Source: Volutella citrinella
Lineage: Eukaryota; Ascomycota; Sordariomycetes; Hypocreales; Nectriaceae
Direction: 5' to 3'
Assembly (NCBI GenBank): GCA_034401135.1
Contig: JAWZSP010000007.1
Span: 2,108,001 to 2,172,000, forward strand
Length of the DNA: 64,000 nucleotides
In this document: positions 1 through 12,837 of the stretch, in pieces
Layout of the letters: the number at the start of each line of letters is the position of its first letter
How positions within the stretch are numbered: the first letter of the stretch is position 1
Position numbers and translations under genes: made by a program
Notes under the pieces: model-generated
Seen by the model: only the letters and a program-made list of their open reading frames with translations
Database searches by the model: none
Told to the model about the DNA's origin: nothing

Positions 1-529
1 AGGGCAGAAATTGCATTCGCATTGGCCGTGGTATTCTGTGCGTTTAATAAATAGCACGACAGGTTCAATCCTTGGCTCGGTCGCGGCGTTCTCGTAGACT
101 TGCGGTGACTCAAGCCTCAAAGTCCGAACCGGGAGTCAGGCCAGTGTGAACCTTAAAGGTCCTAATTACGGAGCACTCCCCCGCAGCATCCCATTAACCA
201 CCATCCTGGAGCAAGGCTGCAAGGGACGGGCTAGCAAGCGAACCGCCTGAAGTGGAGAACCAGAGCAAACTGTAATCAATTCGATGTGGCCCACCACAGC
301 ACGCGCCACAGCGTGTGGCGCCACTGATAGCCTTCCCTGCAAGGCTGCAAGACGCACCTCACCCTTTTCCTCCCCAGATCCACCAAGCTTCTCAACGACT
401 CTCCATCCAGCCTCATGAATTGATTGAGCCTTTTGCGTACACGTCGTGCTTTGTATACCGTCGCTTCCTTGACCAATCGTCTATCTTGCCTCTTCTTCTT
501 CTTCCGTTGTTCCCAACGTCTGTTTCACC
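1..529. promoter_or_regulatory. Upstream region of AIM22
   Basis: No gene was recognised here. The last 170 bases before the AIM22 start are pyrimidine-rich (notably 478-520), which is typical of fungal core promoters and leaders. The start codon at 530 sits in a CACCATG context. The T-loop-like string near 61 has no matching tRNA arms. Confidence 0.5.
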
Positions 530-1814
530 ATGCTGCGCCGCGCAGCGAAGCCAGCATCCCTCCCAGCCGTTGCTGGTATGGGCTTCTCGCACCATTCCCG
601 CCGAGCCTTCGTCACACAGAAGCGTTGGTTCACTGAAGCAGCTTCCAATCCATCAAATAAGATTCAGCTCTACTTGTCAAAGTCAAATGATCCCTTTCTA
701 AATCTGTCCATCGAGCACCACCTTTTGCAAAACACACCTCCTGACTCCACCATCCTCCTCCTGTATACCAACTCGCCATGCGTCGTCTTTGGCCGCAACC
801 AGAATCCCTGGACAGAGGTCAACCTTCCTCGGCTCGCAGCTCTGAGAGACGATCCCGGTAAAGCAGGCTGGACCGCGGGCCCTGTGCAGCTTGTGCGCCG
901 ACGATCAGGTGGTGGCACAGTTTTTCACGATGAGGGCAATGTTAACTTCAGCGTCATCTGCCCCCCTGCTTCCTTTGACCGCGACAAGCACGCCGAGATG
1001 GTTGTCAGGGCCCTTGCATCCCTGGGCAGACCCAACACGCGCGTCAATGTCCGGCACGATATCGTCATGGACGTGCCGGAGGACAGCTCGCTAGGCGACG
1101 CCGGGAGAACTTTCAAGATCTCCGGCTCTGCCTACAAGCTGACCCGCCTCCGGTCGCTGCACCACGGCACATGCTTACTGAGGAGCCCGAATCTGAGCAA
1201 CATCTCGGGCATGCTACGCTCCCCTGCTGAAGCCTTTATCCAAACGCGTGGCGTGGACAGTGTCCGCAGCCCAGTTCGCAACGTCGAAGTGGACACCGCT
1301 GCGTTCGAAAAGGCCGTTGTTGACGAGTTTGCCCAGATGTATGGGCATTTGGACGTTCACAAAGAGGTCGGTGAGACGGCTCTGGGGGTGGAGAACATCC
1401 AAAAGGGCTACCGTGAGTTGAAGTCGAGGGATTGGATATACGGCCAAACACCAAAGTTCACATTCTCAACATATCCGACCGAGGAGGACCCTCGGGAGCG
1501 GCCTCACCTGGCATTCAAGGCAAGAAATTCAAGGGCTCTGGCATTCTGCCGGTGGTGATTAGCTGACATTCTTTGCGTAGACCGGGCTTTGGTTCGCGGC
1601 CAGACACGGCGTTGTTGAACGGATTGACGTCGGCGGAGCTTCCGGTTCCGCGCCTGCCGCAGACATGTCAGCACTTGTGAATACATCGATATACGATATC
1701 GAGGACTGGAGTACACGGCTCAGCCAAGGCGGGATGGACAAGGTGGATGCCAACGCCATGGGGACTTGGTTAAATGATGTGCTCGGGGCCGATTTCACAA
1801 AACCTGCTCAATGA
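530..1814 (+). CDS. AIM22: Mitochondrial lipoate-protein ligase / lipoyltransferase (LplA-like, Aim22)
   Basis: Attaches or transfers lipoate to E2/H subunits of mitochondrial 2-oxoacid dehydrogenases and the glycine cleavage system (known role of the LplA/Aim22 family). Exons are 530-1519 and 1581-1814, giving 407 aa. The N-terminus is basic and Ser/Ala-rich (MLRRAAKPASLP), as expected for a mitochondrial presequence. The lipoate/ATP-binding segment RRRSGGGTVFHDEGNVNFS lies at about residues 122-140. The family lysine is K203 in SGSAYK, followed by HHGTCLL. The C-terminal accessory part is split by a GC-AG intron: exon 1 ends ...PHLAFK and exon 2 begins TGLWFAARHG, both phase 0. Without splicing the frame would stop at 1558 and lose the last 77 residues. 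The family assignment is firm. Whether it acts as a ligase or only as a transferase cannot be told from sequence. Confidence 0.93.
1520..1580 (+). other. GC-AG intron in AIM22
   Basis: The intron is 61 nt long, with donor AAG|GCAAGA, branch-like GCTGAC at about 1561-1566 and acceptor TGCGTAG. Apart from the C at +2 the donor matches the consensus closely, which is typical of U2-type GC-AG introns. Splicing keeps phase 0. No GT donor nearby restores the conserved C-terminal frame. Confidence 0.82.
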
Positions 1815-4800
1815 TGCACACTCACGCACTGCCACCCGTTGGTTCCATCTACTTCTGAGCCTCCCGCTAGTGTCATCACTATCACAGTCGCAGCCATCTT
1901 CACACCAATGTGATGTGATACACACCATTCTGAAACACTAACAAACCTGCTGGCGGAGGAGATTCCAAGGGCCGTCTCATACGTCTCGCTCCTCTCTCTC
2001 GTGGCCTGCTTAGTGGCTGGGAAATGTGCTTGCCTCTCCGGCATGTGAATATGCCACGGCGTCCAACCACCTACACGTTGATTGTGCCAAGACTTGCAGG
2101 CATCGCCTCCTTTATGGTGGTGGGAGGTGTGGTCCAGACAGCTGAGCGACCAACGAGGCTCCCATCGGCTCTGCCACTCGCCGGCGAGCTCCGGGGTCCA
2201 GAACATGGTGGCAGGCGTATATGCCAAGGCACTGACATCACATGGGGAGTCAGCAGACCCTCCGTGTCTCTCTCACGCACCTCACATTCGAGCGCGCCGC
2301 CCAACGGTGGCCACCCGCGAGCGCTGAGTGGTCTCCAGACACCTGGAAATGGGGAATGCTGTGGCTGCAGCGTCAGAACGTGCCACAGAGGGTGACTTTC
2401 GGATATGCACCCTCATAGGCAACCCTCCGATGGAACATACTTGGGAAAGGCGTCGGCATTTGGATCTCGACAGCAGCAAGAGAGGCCCACGTGCAGTAAA
2501 GCACCAGGGGAGGGATCCAAGATGGTGTGGCCCGGGGACACGAGCCCGCTGAGACATGCGCCGGGTATCTCGTTGTAGGCGAAGCGGCCGCCCAGGCGAG
2601 GCAGCGTGCAAAGATAAGCGAATGCGAATCGAAGCGAAGCGAGTCGTGCGCGCGCACTTAGAGAGCAGCAAAGCTGCAGTTCACCAACATGAGTCTGGTA
2701 TCGCAGTGCAGGCAAACCAACGCGGTGTAGGTTAGGTAGGCAGGCATGCAGCACCCAAGCAAGGATGACGATGATAGCAAGCAAACTAACCGACTCTTGT
2801 GTCGTTGTTGCATGCGAAGTGACCGGGGCATTTGTCGGGCATTTCAACTGCCGCTCTTGCTTCACCCCCTGCCAGTGGACAGCCGCTATCCATGCATCTA
2901 TCGCCACCAGCCCGCTCTTTCTGGTGGAACGCGACACCTAGCGATATAAGACCTGAGCTCTACATCATGTTGTGCTAGGTAGGAATCCGGGGCAGGACAC
3001 CACCTCCACAACCCCGTTTGGGCCGTTGCCCGTCAGCTCTAATGTCGTTTCCATGTCAACTCGGGCCCTGCAGCTGTCGTTTCCAGCAACGCTGGGGCCA
3101 GCCACGGATGGGTGACATGCAGTCGCCACTCGGATCCCTCAACACCTCTCCGGCTGGGTCGGATTTTACGGCTCGCCTGCGCGACGCGGGCAAACTCGAA
3201 ATGATTTCTTGGCTCCAGAGCCGCTTGACGAGACTCACAGCACACCAGGCTGCAGGCCGCTGTTCGTCTGTCGGCTGGCGCTCCGAAGCAGCGCTGACGT
3301 CCTGTCATTGGCGCGATACGATGCATGGCGGAAGCTGTCCGGGCTGGGGTCATCGCCTTGCATGAACCATGGCCCTCGCCTTAAACGAGTCGTCATGATC
3401 TGACCGCCAAAAGAGGAGATTACGAATCAGCACCGTGCGCCTGTTTCGTTTAATTGTTCCCGGCTTCTAAACTCCGGGAGCCCTTGGACAAACCACACAT
3501 CCCTGGTCTCACTGCATTGTCTTCCATCTCCACGTAAGCCCTAGGTTCGCTGGAGTGATGCCAGCATAGCCTGTATACCTACCGCTGATGTACCGAGCGC
3601 AGAAGTTGTGCATATGATGTTGCAAAGTTCGACTCGTGCGTCTGGTAACCGACTGAATAGATACTCGACAACCAAGGCGCATTATTCTCCAATATGTAGA
3701 TGCATCAAGTAACCCTGGGAACATAGCCTGCCGGCTGACTGTAGTGGTTATTCACGATGTAGCCTTCCAGGCGATTTAACCAAAGGTGTTGCGCTGTGTT
3801 TCCACAACAATCCGAGGTGAAGTGAAATCTGAAGGCCAATGTAAACAAACTTGAATCTGTATAATATCCAAATCCAATTTGCAGGTACGGATGGAGTGGC
3901 CCAGGTCCAAAGCCAGAATGGCCAAAAGGTTCCGCCGTAACTCTGTGGAAACTAACTGCATGAATGCCTCCTATCGAAATCACTCCTCAGTGCCCTTGGG
4001 GCTCCTACCTCCCCGATTCGATGGCATTTGCATAGAGGCCTCTTCAAATGGAGTAGACCCCAATCGTTTGCAAAGGAACTGGGGTCAGTACCGAGGCGTC
4101 TTATTGGGATTCGAGAGCTGCTTCGAGTTGCCAGAAATACCAGAAGCTATGAAGGTATTGTTCGCATTGTGTGATGAACATTCCATCAGCATAGGGTCAC
4201 CACTCCCCTCGCGGTTGTGATGCACTGTTATCGAGCGTTCTGGTACTTGAATACGGTCGAGATACGGTCGGTTGGTTCATGCCAACATATATCATGTCCA
4301 AGAAGCGCGGGGGGCAAACCACACAATCCTGAGTGACAGCAAGATAATCCGAGAAAAGCCTCCATGCGTGCCACTGAGACATGCAGCTCTCATAGCTTAG
4401 GGTCAGACATCTTGGCCTCTCCCTTCCAAGTCCAGATAGCAGGGCAGCCACATCCGTTCAGCTGGGTTTCTGCGGCGCCGGTTTCGTCCGACCGTGTCGT
4501 AGATAGGGAGCCCTTCTTTCGGGCCTGCCGCTATTACTGAAACATGTTTCTGGACCGACGCGGTATCAGGCGTCTCTCAACCCGCTTATCCACGGCTCAG
4601 ATGCGTCTTAAAACGATGGATTCCGTTGTAGTGTAGTGATGGGGTGATGCACATTATGCGACTGGGAGCGAATCATTCCCTACGGGCTGTTAGGAAGGCC
4701 AATGGTTGGTTTCTGGCACTGAGCAGCTTTTGCATGTCACACTAGCGACCACACCCACAAATTTGCGTAGTTCTGACACTGTCCATAGATCAGCTGGTGG

Positions 4801-7800
4801 TACGCCGAGTGCCGATTTGGTGTTGTTGACCCCGCGAGGGTTCAAAGACATCGAGGCCGAAGGACCGGCACGCTCCGTCTTGACATTCCAATGACTTCTC
4901 CTCGGTTAGAAGCCGATGGCGTTGCTCTACGCCAGCCTCCTACGTCCTGAACGAAAGTGCATCGCTGAATGGGGTGTTCGTTTGGCCGTCAAAATCAATA
5001 ATCAGCCAGCCGGGCGGAAACGAGGCGGCTGGGGGCGCCAATCATGAACACCATCGGGCTGATCTCGAGGGGTCTAACCACCAGGGAGGGAGGGATCGAG
5101 TACAAGAGGGTGGTGGGACGGCCTGATGGGGGGTGGCAGCGAGGCAACAGCCCAACGCACGATCGTCTTGATGTCGCTCTCCAACTGCCTTCCATCCTCC
5201 AGTCGATGCGACACGGTCTCCCAGCTGTCACTGCGAGAGCACGGCGTATGAGTTCAGTTGAAGGTTATTCCCCTCGTTGACATATGCTGGCCAGCATGCA
5301 CTGGCCTTGCTTGGACCCCCTCCCCTCCCGTGTTAGCTTGCAGCCGAGGGCCTTTTGGCCTGACGACGATCGGGTGGGTGCGCTGGGCAGTCGATGGGCG
5401 ATCGAGCTTTCGCATAGAGTCACCTGAGCATTTAAGCGAATGTGCTTGGTCGTTGGTATCCGATAGTCTTGTGGAGGAGAAGGCTGAAGCCGGCGTCAAG
5501 CATGTCTCAATAGTATGGAGCGCTAGGCTGTCGACTCCGTGGACAATGCCAAAAAAGCGACCGCGGCCATAGGCAAAGAGTGCAGCAAACTAAAACCCTG
5601 TTGCCAGCCACTGCTTGGGAGGATCGGATCCAAATCCCGGAATTTTACTGAAATCAGTGAAGCTCTCCCACGTACATGGCCTCCACGCGAGCTTGAGGAC
5701 ACCCCTGCTTGCATATGTCTCTCGACTGTACCTAAGGGCCCAGGCATGGGAATTGGAAATTGCGATAGGTGGCCATGTTCAAGCAGCGGCCTGTTCGAGC
5801 CTGTCGGGCCTCACTGGCCTTTGGTTGTTACGGTTGGTGTCATGTCGAGAGCCACTCCCATCGGTATTCGACCACATGGTACGGAGTATCGACCCGAAAG
5901 ATGACAATACCATGTGCATTTGGCAGGCAGTGCCATCACCGCCACCGTCGCCGTCGCTGTCGCCCGTGCCATCGACCGTCACGATATTCCGCATTAGCGA
6001 AAGCACGAGGTAGGACCGGCGAAGGTCCAGACCACGTTGGATGACGGAATAGTGCGGCGGGAAATATGACGAATCACATTCCGACCGTAACGCTGAATGA
6101 GGACGGACACGAATTTCGGACGCGAAGCCGACAAGGGATTTGATTCTGCAGTGCTACGAGTATCCGTATGGTGTGCTTCATTTATTCGAGTTAAGATTTC
6201 AGTCTGTGGACGTCACCCGCAGGCACGAAAAGCGTGCTCTGTCGGCACTATCGCCACACACAGGCAGGACGGTTTCAAGAAGGATGCGAAGCGGCCTGGC
6301 AAACCTGAGTGCGCCGCAGGCAACCTCAGGTGTGGCGATACCACAGCATGTCCAATTGAGGACAGCACCACTCCGTAGGTTGCACAGCTACCCATGGCGT
6401 CAAGCGAGACATCTCATGCGGAGGACGGCCTGCCGATCTTCAAGCGGCGGCGTCAGTAGTCAGGGCGAGTACCGTTATGGTGCGCAGGGCAGCTTCACCA
6501 CCGTTGTGCGCGGAAACTGGTTAGGAGGCTGACTGAGGCAGTCTCCCATCACGTCACATCACTTCCTGTGGCATCCTTGACCAGGAAGCCCGCAGTGTGA
6601 TGACGGAGTGGGCTTACAATCGGCGCCGCAATGGTGGGTTGCAGTCTGCAGTTGCTACCGTCGCTTACGGCGGGACAGCGTTTTTAAAGGACTGTCCTCC
6701 TCTCGAACGGGCTGTCTGGCAGGCCTCGGCGCGTTGCTTGTATCTGCATCCCCCCCCCCCGTCTCTAATTAGTGTCGAAAAGAGAATAGAAGCTGCACTA
6801 GCAGCAAAGCAAGCCCAGGTTTGGTTGGCGAATGCTTTGATTAGGATTGACGGCCATTGACGGCCGCCAATAGCGTGGTCTATCCCTCTCTCTGTTGGCG
6901 ACTGCCCAATCCAAAGATAAACGCCCAAGCAACGCGTCTGTCAATCCCCAAGTCGGACTACAGTCGAGCCAGCTGTATCCTGGCTGGAATGCCTCAGATC
7001 ACTGAGCTGCCGCCACGTTGGATGCAGGAACTCGGCATGGCATGGTCCTGTGGTATTAGTGGGCCGTTGGAACAACACAGCACTCGAGTCTTGCCTGCCA
7101 CGGGGCGACGTCCCATGGGTTGTCGGCCACGCCCCCAGTTGCAGCTACACGTCCCCAGACATGAGCTTCTGCTGTCGCTTCTCCAGCTCTTATCCCATCT
7201 TGCCCAAGCACCTGCCTTGACGCTAATTAGTCCTGTGCAAACATCAAGCAGCAGTCCTCCCAAGCGGCATTGATGAGGGGCCAAGACCCGGGTACAGACA
7301 CTAACAAAGACATGGTCCGTGGCCTCGATCGACGGGAACGAGCGCGCACGGGCTCCAAGACAGGGATATGAGCGGGTTAGTGGGGCGTGTTCTGGCCGGC
7401 GTTGAATGTGGTGGGCAATGATGCGAAACGGTGACCTGGACACAGACAGCGGTCCATTCAGGAGCATGGTTTCCATCGTGTTCCCTCTTTTGACGTCAGA
7501 TCTCTGATACCCTCCATTGACAAGTGTCGTAGGGTAGCTTCGTATGTACTCGGCACTGCTGATGAATGTTTGCTTGATCTCGAGCGCCGAGCTTCATCAG
7601 ATACCGAGGTAAGCTCCAACTGCTGTCATTTCAATAACCATCTTGACAACAGTGCCAAACTCACGGGCCAGACGGCATGTGCTGCCGCAACTGGAAAGCG
7701 CTCATGGAGTGTTGTCTGTGTTTCGTGAAGCATACTGCTAACGAGCGACGGGGTCAGAACGTCGTAGTCAAGCCAGTAGTTGGCTATTGGTGGCTGAAAA

Positions 7801-10800
7801 GACATTGAAGAACACCATACGATTTCTCATCGGGGTTTGCATTGACTTCAATCAAGTAAAGCCCGCTCGAGGTCAATACATGGGTTGTCTGGGAGCATAT
7901 GCCAAGTATTACGCCGCACGGAGCCAAGGAGCTTTATTCCAGCCTGTCGTTTGTTCCTGCACGTTAGGAAGCGCTGAACCGAAGAGCCAATGCTGGTGTT
8001 TTCATGTGCTTCATCCCAACCCTTGGGTTCTGATCTACTCGTCGGTCGCCCGGGCCGTCGTATAGGATCAGGAACCAGGAGGAGGTGTTCGGCTTGCTGC
8101 TTGGGCATCGGCCCATTCGTAGCGCTGCAATCTGTGTTACGCAAGACGAGCGCCAGAGGTCGATCAAGACAAGAGGGGATGGAGACCGCTCATCGAGCCA
8201 GCCAGCGCAAATCATTCTGGGCATCCTGTATCCGTAACATACCGCCAATGAGTGCTCCACTTTCGACGAGACTTGATCCAAACGGCCCTTGTCCACATTT
8301 CTGGCAGGGGTAGCTGCACATCACCCTGGTCTGAACCGGGCCGGTCGGCGTGTGGTGTGGTGTGGCTCGAAGCCACCAGGCGTCCAGCCCATGGGTATCT
8401 GGCCAAGAGCCTGTAATCATCGCCAGTCCTCGCGCTTTGGGGCTTGGCTGTCATTGTGCCCGGCTTGGTGGTAATCAACAATCTGACTTCGGTGATGTTA
8501 TGATGGGATTGAGCATGGCCTTAGTCTCAGAGGAGACGCCCTTGGTCGCGTGGATCATTCGGAAGATCTCCATTCGAGCAATCTGCCATACTCTGCCGTT
8601 CACTCATGTGTATACACACAGAAGCCAGCGACGAGGCAGCAACTCAGCAAAGCAACATAGGATGAGAGCGCACGTCGCTGTGCCAACTCTGTAGGCTCTG
8701 GTCACACCGCTAAAGGACGATTCCCATGGCAATCGCACATGGCATGCGTCAATCGGTGTCCATAACTCTGGTTATTCAGGATGGCACCGTTGCCTAGGAG
8801 GCATGGGCGCCTCAGCATGAGGTCTGAACGAACTTCCCCGCGTTTTTATCCGTAACGCAGCCGCCAGGCACAGTCACCATGTAGCATCGGGGTGACAGGT
8901 CTGATTCACACAGAGTCTTATCGTGGCCAATTTCATCGGTTGTCGGCCCGTGTCCCTTTTTGGGTGTAAGTCGTGTGGTCAATTATCTGCGAGGGCGTTT
9001 GTGTGAATAGGGACAGAGTGTTGACTGTCTTGACTGTATCAATTATTGCCGCGGAGATGGGCCTCCATACACAAGCGGGTGATCGGCGTATCATGGACAA
9101 AAATTTTCAATGTCGATCAGGCCATGGAGTGTTTGTTGAGCCCCAGCTGCCAGTCTCGCTATTGCAATAGCTGCCGGGTGGCGATTGTCTCGACATCATG
9201 CCATGACCAGTGGAATTGCTCTTGCGTCAAGCGTCGTGGGAGCGCGGTGGATGGTTGACAGCTTTTCCCATCGTCTGTTGTGTATCGGGGTGGCGTAACG
9301 AACACTGGCTAGACCCGGCGGGAACCGGAGGCAGGAGCGAGGCAGGCATGGCTTGTGCAGCTGCATGCATTCTGCGGGGACATGGGCTAATGCTGCAGGA
9401 GGGCCCTGGCGGCCTGACCAGCCTATGACATGGGGGGTACATGTTCATTACTGGGACAGCCAATCGTTTTGCGAGGTACCTTTCAGTAGCATCTACCTGC
9501 TTCTTGCCTCAAGTGAGTCAGTCCCATTACTAGCAATACTCAATCAACGCACGCCGAGTCAGGAAACTCAACACCACCAACAACAACTGAACCTGAAAGC
9601 GCTCTGCTGCTCGAGTGGCAATAGAAGGATTTTTTTAGGGGGCGGGACGAGGGGGCCAGGAGTGTATTATCTCATCATGCACAAGGTTCTATAGGTAGGC
9701 AGATCTGGCCGAGTTATCGCAAACCCACAACTTAAAAAGCAACACGGTCGACAAAGAAAAGAGCCAGATTGAGCGATAAAGATACTGAGATTGCCAGATT
9801 TGATCGACAGGGCCACCCAGCTACTAATTGACAGGTTCCTTGTCGTGGTTGGAACTATCAACCCGTTCCCGTGTGTTTTCGCCAGTAATGCCTGACAAGC
9901 CGTCCGAAAAAGTCCTCTGCTTGTTGTTGAGGACACCTACTTATCTATTGATCAGGCTGCCAAGTGCCAACTCATACGCCACTTCACCAAATGCATAAAG
10001 GCTAATTTACTGCCATCGGATGGGGATTGGCGCATCTCTCCCATCTGCGTATTTCTAGTACCACCCAGGTGTTATGGGCGATCAATGCGACATTCGCGCT
10101 CGTCTCCGCGGCGACAAATGCCTGCTGCGGGATGGGCTGGCCAGACGGTTACGTACACAAGGTAGTTGCAACAATAGGACGAACCCAGGGATGTGGCCGT
10201 GTCAGCGAGGGATCCAACTATGGCAAGTGTTGATGCCAAAGGCCCTGGCTTATTGGTTGGGCCAGCAAGCATCAGAGGTCGGCAGGATGCGTCGCAGTAT
10301 TATTCACGTACCATTCCCAGCCAGTTGGTTCCTTGGCCAAAAGCAAAAACGCCTGTCGCTGAGAAACTGGCGTCCAGCAATTACCAACCCAAATCTTATC
10401 TGCAGGCTGGTTGGGCAAGGCCTAGCCAAGCCACCGAACCCAACGGGAGCCAATTTGGCAAGGGGAGCACGCGCCAAGTGGATCGGTTTTTCGTTCACTG
10501 GCCGAGGTAACCAGTGCCAGCCGCGAAATACTGTAGCATCGCTCACGGGCAAACCAGGGTCTCTATTCTTGAAGAGCTGGGGTGCTACATGTACCCGTCC
10601 GTTGGCGCGTGTTTGATAGCGATTCTGCAACAAGCTTGCCTGCCGCGCGCGCAGAGGACGCTGCGGGCGCAGTGCGAAAGCCCGGGGTCAGGGCGATTCT
10701 CGCAACACTGTGCCCTCCCATGCTAAGGTACCCTTGGGCATCTGGATCAAGATCTGTTGGCAGGATGCCCCTACGTACAGTGCCAGTACTGCCTGCCTTT

Positions 10801-12677
10801 TTCTTCCGACGGATCCTGTGCTCCGTGCGAGGGTGCTGGCTAGGACGTTTCTGTCCGCGTCCGCATTTGAACGTGTGTCCAGTCTTCAACCTTAGAACAG
10901 TGCCAACAGGCAGAGCCAGAAGCGCCACAGCGATAAGCAACTGATATGGGCGTGTCCATTTTATTCATCCCGCCATTCATCCCTTGCCTGCCCGCCAGCC
11001 AAAGCCAGGACCCATAATTCCCAGACAGCCCCGCCTGCTCGTTATTCAACATCAGCCTCTGCCTGGCGTTTCTGATCCAGTGTCATCTATCAATCTCATC
11101 CGCCACGCTTGCCAATTGCGTCAGCTTTATCGCCAGCAAACGGCATGGTTGGCTTCTTGATAAGAAGCCAGGCCCAGGTTACGCCGTGCGCCCGCTCGAC
11201 CGTCGCAGCGCCAGACGTGCTGTGCACGAATCCGGCACCGTCAGGAGTAGCGCACGTCGGCCACCAAACCATGTCTGGCCAAGCGACGCCAAGAGCCCTT
11301 CTCGTGGATTGAGCCACGGCACTGTGGCCCGCTGCAGCTCAAGAACCGGAAGCCCGAACTGGCTTTCAGCCACGTTCCATATTCGTCGTCTCTCGGTATG
11401 TGCCTTACCTTACCTGCTCGTAGCGAAAGGCAAAAGGCATCACAGTCGGGCGATACAAGCATTGCAGCCCGGGTTTCGCGCTCCGGACCATCGGGTTTGG
11501 GTTGATGGCTGCCTCAAGCGCAGCTCTGAATTCCCAACAGCCCATATTGATTAGCCCACCACTTCGCCTCCGTGACTCGGCTTGGCTGGTTGGGCTTACA
11601 GGCTAGCAATGGTGGCGATTGCTGGACACACTAGTGTGAGCGCAATCCTGGATTCACTGTGTCCATGCTCAAGCCCAGTGGCTGACTCCACCCCCTACCT
11701 GGCGCCATGCCTCATTGCCTCTCCCATGGTCCCAGCTCGCCAAGCCGAAACTCCCTCGCGAGCATGCATCACCACTTCTGGCGCTTCGACCTGGCGTCAC
11801 TCCCCTCCCTCCTGCATACGGTGGCCAGGCATTAGCAGGAATAGTCCCTACCGTACCGAACGGTGGTGTCTCTCACACCCATGTCGGCCGCGCGAGACCT
11901 GGCCAAGCTGGCCTCCATCCCTCCACCACCACCACGACGCAACCCACCACCCAACACGACCAGTCACTGCTAGTCGTGGTTAGTACCGTTCCGAACTGCA
12001 CAGGCGCAAAAGGAGCGGGTCCTGGGGCGCCAAGCCTGGGTACCTCTCCGTCAGGCCTTGTAACTCGTTGTAGACAGGTACCTCCGTCTTTCCCTCTTCC
12101 TCCCAACTCTCTCAAGCAACAAGGCACAGCGGCGGGAATCCTCCACTCCTCCTTCTCCGTATGTAGTAATAACGCCCTACACTCCTTCTCGCTGCGCAGC
12201 ACGCCCCATCCACCAAAACCAAGTGGCTGTGGTACGTACCCAGAACACACCCCCTGCGGCAGCGGCAGGCGCGAGCCCGACTATGAACGCTCTTGCGCTC
12301 GCGCGGTCGCCCATCTCCACCTCCATACATCACCGGCCAGGACCCAGCCCACCAGCTAAAATCTGCCCCCCCAAAAAACACACGACCTATCTATCTTCTC
12401 CACCCCCCGGCTGTATCGCCTCTCAACCTTTCCCTCTCCTGCTATCGCCCTATCCATCCTCCTCCGACACTCGACATCATCGTCGCTTTACACGCCCAGA
12501 ATCCTGTCTCGTTGCGCCACAAAGTCTGTCGACAATCAACCACTGACAGCAATGGGACGATAAAACGCCTACCCAGTCATCGTGACTCCCTCCACTTCTT
12601 CGGCTCTCTCTGCGAGCCCTCTTTTCCCAACCCATAATGTCGAGTTGCCCGACCGTGGTATCCCCAACTCGTTCACC
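1815..12677. other. 10.9-kb gene-free region upstream of SAK1
   Basis: No reading frame here looks like a real protein or can be assembled into exons. The longest frames (up to about 210 codons) have random-looking composition. Small structures seen are AGGTA/TACCT clusters (2727-2740, 2975-2982, 9473-9480, 10725-10732, 11404-11415, 12048-12083), a direct repeat of ATACGGTCG at 4251-4270, an 11-C run at 6750-6760 and two perfect copies of a 10-mer (ATTGACGGCC) at 6846-6865. The final 320 bases (about 12360-12677) are strongly C/T-rich and probably hold the SAK1 core promoter and leader. Base composition is not AT-skewed, so this does not look like a RIP-degraded repeat. Non-coding transcripts or small orphan genes cannot be excluded. 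Confidence 0.6.
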
Positions 12678-12837
12678 ATGGCTTCCTCTCAGCACCCTCT
12701 TCATCACCACCACCCTCACCACTCGCGACACCACAAGTCGCTATCACAGCAACAGTCGTCGTCCTCGCTCTCGTCGACGGCCCGGCAGGCTCCCCCGCTG
12801 CACACGCATCTCCCCCCCTCGGTCTCAATGCCTCTGA
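12552..12837 (+). promoter_or_regulatory. Upstream ATGs in the SAK1 leader
   Basis: Two ATGs precede the SAK1 start. The first (12552-12563) is a minimal ATG-GGA-CGA-TAA frame. The second, at 12637, has A at -3 and opens a 66-codon frame (12637-12837) that overlaps the kinase start at 12678 in another frame. If the mRNA begins upstream of them they should lower initiation at 12678. The transcription start is unknown. Confidence 0.4.

Noticed and set aside
61..72. GGTTCAATCC, similar to a tRNA B box
   Set aside because: It is one base short of the B-box consensus and no D arm or anticodon arm lies upstream.
2413..2937. Minus-strand 174-codon frame
   Set aside because: It looks random and no splice structure gives a recognisable protein.
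4622..4686. tRNA-like string (TCCGTTGTAGTGTAGTG ... GCGAATCA ... TACGG)
   Set aside because: The first 17 bases resemble a tRNA 5' half and the T-loop area is suggestive, but there is no anticodon stem, the T-loop is off-consensus and the acceptor arms pair poorly. At most it is a relic.
11715..12359. Plus-strand 214-codon frame
   Set aside because: It is Pro/Ser/Thr/His-rich because of C-rich leader DNA, with no conserved pattern, just upstream of SAK1.
12582..12677. Extended N-terminus of SAK1 starting at 12582
   Set aside because: Position 12582 is GTG; the first in-frame ATG is 12678, in a strong context.
1815..12677. RIP-degraded transposon
   Set aside because: There is no AT skew, no TpA excess evident by eye and no transposase or reverse-transcriptase remnants.
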